From Chrysophaeum taylorii (taxonomy: Eukaryota; Sar; Pelagophyceae; Pelagomonadales; Pelagomonadaceae), in the NCBI GenBank assembly GCA_029834535.1, contig JAQMWT010000457.1, positions 1 through 64,000 on the forward strand: 64,000 nucleotides of DNA. Direction: 5' to 3'. The position numbers and the translations under genes are program-made. The notes under the pieces were generated by a model that saw nothing but the letters and a program-made list of their open reading frames with translations, had not been told where the DNA came from and made no database searches. Below, piece by piece: positions 19,259 through 28,900 of this stretch. Each line of letters starts with the position of its first letter. The first letter of the stretch is position 1.

Positions 19259-21552
19259 ATGGGTAACGAGAGTTCGGTGAGTTCGTACCGAGACAGTCGG
19301 ATTCGCGAGAATCTGTCGAATGGGGGGGCGAGCTCGAGCGCGGGGACGACGACGTCGTCTACGGGGTCCACCGCGAGCCGTGCGAGCCAGAACACGAGCA
19401 GTTCTGCGCCGCCGGGAGCGTACAGCGTGCCCGGGAGCACTCGACGGCAGGCGCAGTTCTACGTGACTGTCCCCGCGGGTATTCGCGCGGGCCAGGAATT
19501 TCCGGTGATCGCGAACGGACAGCAGCTCATGGTGCGGTGTCCGCCCGGAATTCGGCCCGGGGAGCGGATCGTCGTGTCGGCGCCGCGACCAAACTCGAAT
19601 ACCCAGGCGTACATGGCGACGGTACCGCACGGCGTAAGGAGCGGGGAGCAGTTTCCGGTGCTGGTGAACAACCAGCAGCTTATGGTCACGTGTCCGCCGG
19701 GCGTGAGGCCGGGGATGCAGGTAAGGATTATGGTTCCGACGAACAGGAACTCGCCGCCGCGGAATTCGAGTTCGTCGAGCTCCTCGTCGTCGTCGGCGCC
19801 GCGGGGTGCGGGGCCTGCTGCGGGGGAGCAGGCGAACGACCCCTCGAGGTCGCCGTTTGGGTCGCAGATGTTCGAGGTGAACGTGCCGCAGGGCGTGCGT
19901 CCGGGCCAGGCGTTCGCGCTCATCGCCAACGGACAGAGGGTGATGGTAACGTGTCCCTCGAACGCTCGGCAGGGCATGAAGATCCGGTTCCAGCTCCCGA
20001 TCAAGTTGTCGAGCGACGAGATCCAGAGCATCAAGCTCAATTACCAGAAGGACGGCTGGATCCGGAGTCTCTCGACCGACCTGACCTTCCACTGGGTGAG
20101 GTCGGAGGGCTCGAGCGACCCGGCGGCGGCGACCAACGCCGACGTGTCCTCCTCTCCCGAGGGCTGGGCCTTCGAAAAGATCGCGTTCGTCCGCGAGCTC
20201 AAGCAACATTCGAAGGATCAGAAGGGGACGGCGGCCAACTACGCGATCGAGCTCGTGTCGGCGCCCGACGCCGCGCTCTCGACGGTGGTGCCGGCGATCA
20301 ACAACGGCACCTCGCTCGCCCAGGAGCTCTCGCGGTACGCAGCCATGCCCTTCCAACACAAGGAGGCCTGGTTTCGGCAGCAAATCGCGAAACTCCAGGT
20401 CCCTTGGGAGGACGGACACATAAAGATCAACGTTCGGCGAGAGAATCTTCTCGAAGATTCGATGGAGGCGATCGAGTCCATCACCCAGCCCGACATGCGC
20501 AAAATCTTTCGGTTCGAGTTCATCGGCGAGCCGGGCGTCGACGCGGGCGGCGTCGCCCGCGAGTGGTTCCAGCTCGTCTCCGACACCCTCTTCAACCCGG
20601 ATTTTGCCTTGTGGTCGTACTCGTCGATAAACCAGATGTGCATGCAGATCAACCCGTCGTCGGGCATCGCCAACGACGAACACCTACGCTATTTCCACTT
20701 CACCGGACGCCTCTTGGGCAAGGCCCTCTTCGACCGCCAAATCGTATCGGGCCACCTCGTCCGACCCCTCTACAAACACATCCTCGGCTGGCCTCTCACG
20801 ATCGAAGATCTCGAACAGCTCGACGCCGACACCTACGCGAACCTCGGCAAGCTCAAGGACCTCGACGACGTCGAGGTCTGCTGCCTCGACTTCACCGTCA
20901 CCGAAGATCATTGGGGCACGGCCCAGACCATCGACCTCAAAACTAACGGGGCAAACATTCCCGTCACGAATACCAACGTCGACGAGTACATCCAGCTTCA
21001 GATGAAGTATCGTCTCCTCGACCGCGTCAAGGACCAGGTCAAAGCCCTCCTCGTCGGATTTTACGACGTCGTCCCCGAGGCCCTCCTTAGCGTCTTTGAT
21101 TTCCAGGAGCTCGAGCTCCTCCTCTGCGGCCTCCCCGAGATCGACATGGAGGACTGGAAGAACAACACGGACTACTCTGGCGACTACGAGGCTAAGGGAC
21201 CAAAGCATAAGGTCACGCGCTGGTTCTGGGAAGTCGTCCAAGACGATTTCGACGAGGAACACAAGGCTCGACTACTCCAGTTCGTCACCGGCACCTCGGG
21301 CGTACCCGCGCAGGGCTTCCGCGCCCTTCAAGGCAACGACAACAACATTCGCAAGTTTACCGTCAACTCGATTCCGGAGACGGTCTCCGTCTTTCCCAAA
21401 GCACATACATGTCAGTCTTTTTTTCTTTACACCCTCACCCTTCCGCAGGTTTTAATCGAATCGACCTCCCCCTCTACGATTCAAAGAAGAAGCTCAAGAA
21501 ATTTCTCACCATGGCCATACAGATGGAGGCCACGGGCTTCGACATCGACTGA
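19259..21552 (+). CDS. HECT-type E3 ubiquitin ligase with N-terminal VP-G repeats
   Basis: The model is join(19259..21410, 21449..21552), giving 751 residues. The first ATG gives 'MGNESSVSS', a good N-myristoylation signal (Gly2, Ser6). After a Ser/Thr-rich stretch come three tandem units at about 67-109, 117-159 and 204-247 of the form VP-x-G...G-x-x-F-x-V-x-x-NGQ...V-x-C-P...PG. The HECT domain starts near 390 ('INVRRENLLEDS') and runs to the end. Without splicing the frame loses the HECT terminus. Removing the 38-nt intron gives 'AHTCFNRIDLPLYDSKKK' and the natural end 'ATGFDID'. Catalytic Cys is residue 718. HECT enzymes form a thioester with ubiquitin and pass it to lysines of substrates. 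The repeats probably bind substrate or membrane, which is inference. Confidence 0.93.
21411..21448 (+). other. 38-nt intron splitting the catalytic cysteine codon of the HECT gene
   Basis: The donor is GTCAGT, followed by a pyrimidine-rich body, and the acceptor is CGCAG. It is a phase 1 intron: exon 1 ends with the T of the Cys codon and exon 2 begins with GT. The family-conserved continuation (F-N-R-I-D-L-P) appears only after splicing. Confidence 0.9.
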
Positions 21553-22103
21553 CCGCTCAAAGTCCCCAAACAATCCAAACAACCCAAACAACCACCCACC
21601 ACCACCACAAACAAACAACGACGACCTCAGCTCGAAACAAACAAACAAACAAACAAACATACATTGTGCCCGCGTCTTTTTGCTCCGGCAGCGCGTCCCC
21701 CCCAACCCTGCTACGTCCGCCGCCGTCACCAACCCCGCGGCCCATACGCCTCTCCCGGCTACTCTTCCTGTGGCCCCACCAATCCGGACACGTCCGGCGC
21801 CATTGTTCGCCGGAGAATGAGCCCTCCCAAGCTGCTCGTACCATGCCCCCGTTCGATTCTAGTCACCACCCCCTTCTGCCCCCCTTTCTGTATGCCCCCC
21901 TCGCCTCCACGTGGCGCAGTACACCAGGCGCCGGTGTGCGCCCCTGCGGGCGAAGAACGGCCTTCGCGCTCCACATTCGTCTACATCATACGTTCAACAT
22001 CCCTCTCTGCTCGACTTAACTTTATATTTGGGGTGGCGACGTCGATCTCGTGAACGAACATACGTACACACGCACCATCACCGGTCGAGCGAAGGCGGGC
22101 TGC

Positions 22104-22154
<51 letters not shown>

Positions 22155-22362
22155 GAGAGCCCCTGCTAGCTCTTGGGGCTGATTTCACGACGTCCAAAGG
22201 AGGGAGGGAGGGAGGGAGGGATGGGTGGCGCGCCAGGATTCGTGTTCAAACGCGACGAGGAGTAGCGGCCCGCACAACTGTGTGTTCTCAGAATCTTGCG
22301 CTACCGACTTTTTCGTGGGGTCTTCTCTTTGCTTCAAATTACGGTCCGTTGTAAATCGCCAA
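21553..22362. other. 3' flank with simple repeats
   Basis: (CAAA)n-type tracts lie at about 21588-21660 and (ACAG)n at about 22103-22156, followed by GAGA and (GGGA)n at about 22200-22220. No gene is seen. Confidence 0.5.
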
Positions 22363-22626
22363 ACTAACTTCAGACCTCTCGGGAGCCAGGCTGGACCGAC
22401 AGGAGCCAGTCCAGAATCACGGGTCTGTAGACGAGGGAAAGGTTGGTCGGCGGAGAGTGATCATCAGGCTTGTCGCCATGCGACGCGGAGACCTCGATGT
22501 GACTGACAACCAGCTCGTCGATTTCGTTCCGTCTGCGCCCCCCGGCCATACCCCGTCCCACTGCGAACGTTCCGGCTGCCTACCGGCCCGCCCGGGAGGC
22601 GAACAGGGGCCAAACTACGCCGGGAG
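22363..22626 (-). mobile_element. SINE-like element, copy C (5'-truncated)
   Basis: It matches the element at 30498-30846 on the opposite strand but lacks its first 80 bp or so. In element orientation it ends 'AGAGGTCTGAAGTTAGTT'. Truncation at the 5' side with a preserved 3' end fits target-primed reverse transcription. Confidence 0.7.
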
Positions 22627-23454
22627 ATCTGTTTCTTACTAACCCCATTTTAAAAACTTATCATGCGAGATAACGTCGTCACGTCGTCCGGCTGCCCATC
22701 AAACCTCGAGTTTCGCGACGTTCGCTCAGGCAAGTTCCCTTATTTCCCCAAGCCCAGTGGATGCGATGGCCCCTAGGTTGTAGTAGTGTGAGGCAATGGC
22801 CGTGCGTAGTTATGAGGCTTCGTAGTAGTAGTAGTAGCAGTAGTAGTAGTACTACTCTTAAGGCCCGACTTCGGTGCGTCACGCTGATGGTCGTGAGCCG
22901 TTCGTCCCCCACGGAACGGGTGTGGACTGGAGCGCGGTTCGCAGCGTGTACACCTCGCGCCGAGCATGTGCACGAAGCGTCCCGTGACGACGTCGTCGGC
23001 GTGCCTCGGTGTCGGCACGAGGGGTGCTTTTCGGTTTGTTTGTCTTTAAATGTCGACTGCTAAGAGGGGGGTGTGTGTGGGGATTTTCGGTTTGTTCGCC
23101 CTAATTGAAAAAATGACGACGCGAAGATCCACTTGAGGATACGAGCGCACGACGAGAAGATTCCAGTATGACGTGGACGTTGACGTGTTTTGATGATCAA
23201 CGGCATATTAAATCTGGTGTATCAGACCAGATTTGTAGTTATGAGATCCGTTAGAGTCAAAATTTCACACATAACCAGTGGATTGCTATGCTTCCGAGAA
23301 AGTGATTGCACATTAGCGCTTCTCGTTGAATATTCTTCAAACCTTTCGATACCAAAAAATGAATTGGCGAGTCAGGTGAGTTGAAGTCGTGCTATATAGC
23401 GGCAATCCTTCTTGAAGACGTTACGGGCTGTGGTGAGAGCGTCTATAACGCGAG
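22627..23454. other. Upstream region of the HSF-type gene
   Basis: It contains an (AGT)n tract near 22823-22855, a mixed low-complexity segment and a TATATA-like box near 23392, about 60 bp before the ATG at 23455. There is no other gene. Confidence 0.4.
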
Positions 23455-24063
23455 ATGCAGGCGGGCGACGAGGACGACGACGAAGAATTTATCGAAGAGT
23501 TCTTCCAGCTTATGAGTGCCGATACTAGCGAGTCGGTCGCGACGTTGGATGATGCTCATTCTGACGACCGCGCCGGAGGGAGCCCCCCGGCGCCGCCGTA
23601 CTGGGCGCTGGGCGCCGCCGCGGCGCGCGAGATGCGTGTGACGGCGCACCCTCCCTTGCTTCCCGTCGTGCCGATTCCCCCGATCGCGCCGTCTCCTCTG
23701 TTGGTGTGGTGGCCTCCCGCGAGCCCCCCGGTGCCCGTAGTGCCCACGCAGCCCCCCACGCCCAACCGGTTTCCCGGTCGGCTTGTCCGCGTCCTCTCGA
23801 GGCCCGATGCCCGCGGCGTTGCGTACTGGGACCCTAGCGAGAAAGTGATCGTCGTCGTCGATTTGGCACTCTTCGCTCGTCGTTTCGACCTCACTCTAAA
23901 GTCCTTTTTGCGCCAACTCTACTACTACGGGTTCACGTGCCGCCGCAAGGCCAAATGCGGCTGCAAAATCTATGCTAATAGGGATGCAAAGATTAGAACT
24001 TTGAACGACTTTGGCCGCCTCCGTCGCACCATTCTCGCTGACCCTCCTTACAGTCGCGGATGA
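23455..24063 (+). CDS. Small HSF-type DNA-binding protein
   Basis: This 202-residue protein has an acidic N-terminus (residues 4-15), a Pro/Val-rich linker (about 63-103) and a heat-shock-factor-type DNA-binding domain (about 106-192). Recognisable parts are 'FPGRLVRVLS', 'AYWDPSEKVIVVVDLALFARRF', split here by the usual turn, and the recognition helix region 'LKSFLRQLYYYGF', which corresponds to 'FSSFVRQLNFYGF'. The wing is replaced by a short Cys-containing turn (Cys162, 168 and 170). There is no heptad-repeat trimerisation region after the domain, unlike true HSF1. Large families of HSF-domain proteins are typical of stramenopiles. The target genes are unknown. The protein ends soon after the domain, so the C-terminus may be shortened or its last exon missed. 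Confidence 0.8.
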   Translation: MQAGDEDDDEEFIEEFFQLMSADTSESVATLDDAHSDDRAGGSPPAPPYWALGAAAAREMRVTAHPPLLPVVPIPPIAPSPLLVWWPPASPPVPVVPTQPPTPNRFPGRLVRVLSRPDARGVAYWDPSEKVIVVVDLALFARRFDLTLKSFLRQLYYYGFTCRRKAKCGCKIYANRDAKIRTLNDFGRLRRTILADPPYSRG

Positions 24064-24912
24064 TGAATAACAACGTCGAACCTCTCTTACACGCCGTGTC
24101 GTTCTTGTTGTTCTCGTGCGAGCCCCCATCTTTGTGTGTACTTTCTCCACCGAGACTCGACCAAGACTCTCGGCGTCACACCAACCAAGGGGTGAAGTCC
24201 CCGCCCAAAGTGGGTTCATAATGGAGGAGGGTCACAGGCCTCGTGCAGGAAACCTATGTCTGTCCTCGGCCTTGTTGTCCCTCGATTCAATTCGGGCCCG
24301 GCATCTCTCGTGCAAACAAACAAACAAACAAACAAAGGAGCAGCTCGTATTCTATGCGCCGGACCAAGGTAACGTGCCGCCTCCCCGGGAGCGTGCTCGC
24401 CATATGATGATGGCTTGCCTTGGAGTCTATTCTATCAAGACGCTAATAAAGGCAGACCAGGCCAGGCCAGGCCGCCCGCCGCCTGTTCCTTGAGAATCCG
24501 TTTCCGCCTTGGCCCTCACCGTTGGCCCAGCCAGCCGCCGCTTGAGCAGGACGCCTAGAGCGCGACTGCGCGTCATAATATTATATAGCGTGCTGTGGCG
24601 ACCTGATGGTGCATATGCTCTGCTCGCAGTGCTGAAATCAAAAGGGGGACCCAGGTAAGTAAATTTTAAGTTGGCCTGCGTTTTGTTTACGGCCGACTGA
24701 CGGGCACCGCGCCGCTCGCGCTCGAGAACGACCCAGTCCTCATCGCTGCCATGTTTCGGAATCGGAAGCTCATGGCATTATTTTTTAAAACACTGCCATA
24801 GTAGAATCACATACCCTTGTTTTGACGATCTTGGCGCATCCCACCCTCACATCCAAGACGCCGCATCTCCAATGTGCGTCGTTGCTTCCAGAACCGCGGC
24901 GTACATTAAATG
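24064..24912. other. Intergenic, nothing recognised
   Basis: It contains an (AAAC)n tract near 24318-24336 and a short GGCCA repeat near 24458-24475. No gene is seen. Confidence 0.45.
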
Positions 24913-25295
24913 TCATTTCGACTTGGCTTCTTCGAGAAGGGGCTTCTGGCTGTTGACCTCGTCTCGGCCGATTTTTGTCTGAGCCGCCGCGGCCATCTGC
25001 TTGCCCTCGGCCCGCTCGGCAGCCCCCTCCTCTAATTCGGCAGCTGTCTCCGCTGCCTGCTGCACCAAATTCACAACATCAAGAGGCCTCCGATTCGTCC
25101 GCCTCGTGATCTGCCGAGCGTTTGCGGAACAACATCCATCGCGTCTGTCGCGGTCGTCACCTTCTGCTTCTTCGCACGCCGCTCCACGGCCTCGACCACC
25201 GCACGGCTTGGCTGCAGCGCGATAGGCACCACTCGCACCCGTAACGCAGCTGCCAAGGCCTTTCTCGCCCCGCTCCCGGCTTCGAAAGTGGTCCC
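24913..25295 (-). CDS. Unidentified small spliced gene (3' exons)
   Basis: Two frames join cleanly if a 50-nt intron (25111-25160; donor GTGACG after CAGAAG, acceptor CGGCAG) is removed. The exons are 25295-25161 and 25110-24913, both phase 0. The product has an Ala/Arg-rich part followed by a charged Ala/Glu/Gln helix ('LVQQAAETAAELEEGAAE') and ends 'PLLEEAKSK'. An upstream exon beginning at ATG 25407 and spliced at about 25363 and 25296 would be in frame, but is weak. No known domain is recognised. A helical coiled-coil or small organellar subunit is possible. Confidence 0.35.
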
Positions 25296-25927
25296 CTTGC
25301 TCGACAACACCAAAAATCACTTCTACCTATAATAGCGGGACGTTGAAATCCGTTTGATTGACCAGCATTGAAAAATTCAAAAAAAAAATCTTCCCCGAAA
25401 ACTTCATCTTGAGCGGCGACTGAAGTGACCTGTAATAAGTTTCAAAGTGTAGGCGACTGCAGCTTCAGGTGCAAGTGCCGCGGCACCTCGTAAAGCTGCT
25501 GCTGCAACATTTTAATAACGGTCGTTTTTGTTCCTTCTTGGAATCAAAACCACACCGCGTCTTGTCACGAAACGCGGCGGGGCTCTCTCTCAGTCGCGTC
25601 ACACGTCAGGAGCCGCGCTGTTTAATAGTTTCGAAATAGTTTTATGTATAGGGCAGATATTTTTTTTTTCTGTGGGAGGGCGGGATGAACGCCGTCGTCG
25701 TCGTCGTGGTGGAGGGGAAGCGTGGTCGGGGGCGGACAGACGGAATAATTATAAAAAAGGAGGCGGCGGTTGCCTGAGAAAATTCGAGTCGGCTCTGTTG
25801 TCTTTCTTTTTTTTGGTCGAGATAATGTTTTGATGTTGGCGCACCAAAGGAACCAAAACGCGCGTTGTTGGTTTCTTTGATTCGCTTCTCGTCGATCACT
25901 CCCAGGACGTCGTCGTCGTCGTCGCGT
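25296..25927. other. Low-complexity region between two minus-strand genes
   Basis: It includes the possible first exon of the small gene (to about 25407), runs of A and T, and a (CGT)n stretch near 25693-25710. The formin 3' end abuts the right side. Confidence 0.35.
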
Positions 25928-28900
25928 CTAGTTGTTGTTGTCGTCGTCGTCGTCGTCGTTCCAGTCGCTGTCGTGGGCGAGGTCCCGGGTGGACTGCTGG
26001 AGGAGGGAACGGCGCATTCTGATCTTGGCCTGAAAGTGCGAGACGTTGTCGATGGAGGGGAGGTGGGGGTTCGTCTCGAGGGCGGAGCCGTCGTTGACAA
26101 TGTTGACGGCCTCGTCGAGCTTGCCGCGGCCTCTGCTGGAGCCCCCCGCCCAGGAAGAAGTGCGAGGGGTGCCGGGTTGCTCGGGCGCGGCGGTGGTCCT
26201 CTTGATGTTGAGGACCTTCATGTCGGCCTCGCGCTGCTGTTGTTTTTTGATAAGGGCTTCGCGCTTGCGTCGGCGGTTGAGAGCGTCGGAAAGTTCCTTG
26301 TGCTCGTGGGCGAACTCGTCGCAGAATAAGTCGATGGACTTGATCCAGGCCTCGGCGTCTGCCGTGGGAGCCTCGCCGTAGTGGCCGAGGACCCTGGTAA
26401 CGGCGTCGTCCATCGCGTCGAAGGCCAGCTGTAACCTCGAGAGTTTTTCGTCCGCGGCGGCAACGATCTCGGCGGCGTTGGCGGCGGCCGCGTTCTCTTC
26501 GGCCTCGAGGGCCCGGTGCTCGGCCTCGACGCCACGGCGCTCGGCCTGGAGATCCTTGATCGCCTTCTTGACGTCGTAGCGCGGGAGCGCGGTGACGTAG
26601 GCGGCGCGGAGCGCGTCGGCGGGAAGGTCGGCGCGGAGGCTCGAGGCCGAAACGTTGGAGTGCTTGACCACGAACTGCAAGAGGGTCTTGCAGTGGTGGT
26701 GCGAGGTGGTGGTCTTGGTTTGCTTGAGCTTGAGGAGCGAAGCGACCTTGACGCCTCCGACGTCGGCGCGCGCCGTGTTGTGGTTGAGGAAGTTGGAGAC
26801 CGAAAAGACGACGGCGAGGATCGTCTTGAGGTGCTTCGACTCGAGTATTTTGTCGGTCGCGGCCGCAAAGGCGGCGATCGACGCGTGGAGTTCGGCGACG
26901 CGTTCGTCGAGCGTCGCGCCCAGCCAGAGAGCCCTGACTTTGGCCGACGGCCTCGGGACGCGGCGGAGGTCGACGACGAGGGTGGAGAGCTCGTCGAGGT
27001 TCGCCGTTCCCTCCTCGACCGTCGCCGCGAGGGCTGTCAACTGCGAGACCTCGTCGGCGTCGGCGAGGATGTTGTAGAGCGCCCCGAGCTGCGCGAGGTT
27101 GGCGAGGCGCGTCGCGTCGAGGTCCTCGAGAGTCGCGACGATTTCGACGTTGGGAATCATCTTGAGCGAGCTCAGGAGGAGCGCGAGCGCGAAGGCCCGC
27201 TTTTCGCCGAGGGCGTCGCGCGCGAACGACCGCACCTCGGCCTTTTTCCGCCTCGTGCTCTCGATCCGGTACTCTTCCATGTCGGCCACCGCCGCCGCCG
27301 CCGCCGCCGCCTCGTCGTCCTTCTCCCGCTCGAGTTTCTTCAGAAACACGCTCTCCAATTCGTCCAGCGCCGCGTGCGGCAGCACAACGACGTGCGTCTG
27401 CGGCACTTTCTCGGGGGACCGGTGTGACGGGGCCTCGGGTGCCCACCACGTCCCCCGCGCGTCGGAGATCAGGTCCAGAAACACCTTGCGCACCTCCTTG
27501 GTCGGGGGCCTCACGCACCCTCGGGGTGGTCCCTTGTCGATCTTCGACGTTTTCGCCTCGCCCTCGGATTGCGTATTCTTTCCCGCCGGCATCGGCTTGT
27601 CGGGGTCAAACTCCAGCACGCCCGGGTCCAGCCCCTCGCCCGCCATCTTCGCCTCGATCGCCATCCGGGGCACGTGCAACTTGAGCTGCTTGAAGTACTT
27701 CCCGTACGTCGGATCGTCCTTGAGCGCGACCCCGCTGCCCGACGACGTCGATTCGCCCGCTTCTTTTTTTGGCTGCTGCTTTGGGACCTCCGCGGACGCC
27801 GCAGCTGCCGCTACTGGCGGGGGTTTCTCGGCACCAGCCGACGATGCCGTCGTCGAGGGTCCTCCGGCGCGCGCTTTGAGCATCGCGGCGAGCGGGTTGA
27901 CGGCCGGGGCCGGTGCTGGTGCCTCCTGTTGTTGTTGTTGTTGTTGCTGCTGCCAGGAAGCGGCGGCCCCGTTTCCCTCGGGGAGCGGCGCGGGGTCTTG
28001 AGGGTTGAGGTCGAGGATGCTGGGGTCGAGACCCTCTGAGGACATCTTCAAGACGACCGCCGTCTTGGGGATGTGCATGCGGAGCATCCTAAAGTACTTG
28101 GCGTAGATGGGATGGTCCTTCACAGCGACGGACGAGGCTTGATGATTTTCGGACGACGGCGCCGGCGGCGACGAGGTCTCCGTGACGCGAGGGTCGCCGG
28201 TCGTCGTCGCTACGGTCGTCGCCGCCGCCGCCGCCGCCGCCATTTCGGGCGCGAGACGGGTCGTCAGGAGGCGTGCCGTGAGCGTGAGGTCGAGGTCGAG
28301 GAGCTTGGGGTCGGACGCGTTGGTGATGAGGGCGCGCGGCTTGGAGCACGACATCTCGAGCTCGTCGCTCAGGACCTCGACGAGCTCGTCGACGTCGTCG
28401 TGGGAGAGGAGGAGCGCCGCGCGCTGGAGGCGCGCCCCGAGAATGGCCGTTCGCGTGGCCGAACCTCGGGGTTCCTCGTCGCACTGGTCGGCGTCGTCGA
28501 GCTCGCGTGCGTCCCAGCTGTCGAGGAAGCGCTCGAGGGAAATCTTGAAGCGCTTCCCATCGTCCGACTCGAGCTTGGAGGCGTCGTGGAGGAGATCGGT
28601 CAAGGGCGCGCAGACGGTCGCGTCGCCGGACTCTGATTTCTCGACGATCGACTTGCGCTTGACGGGCGCGGCCTTGGGGGTGTCCCGGCGTTCTTCGCGG
28701 TGGGGATTCTCCGCGATGACGCACCGGCACGCGTGGAAGATCTGGGCCTGGAGCCACATGGCGCCGTGGCGGTCCTTGGCGAGGTGGACGGCGTTGCAGA
28801 GGCTCGTGAAGAGGGTCGCGACGGCGAGCCGGAGCTCGAGGAGCTCGTGCTCGAGCAGGCTCGCGAGGGCGGCGAAGGCCGGGGGCTTCTTTTTCTGTCG

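Noticed and set aside
18929-20683. 584-codon minus-strand open frame opposite the HECT gene
   Set aside because: Antisense shadow of a gene with clear domains; Arg- and His-rich and without motifs.
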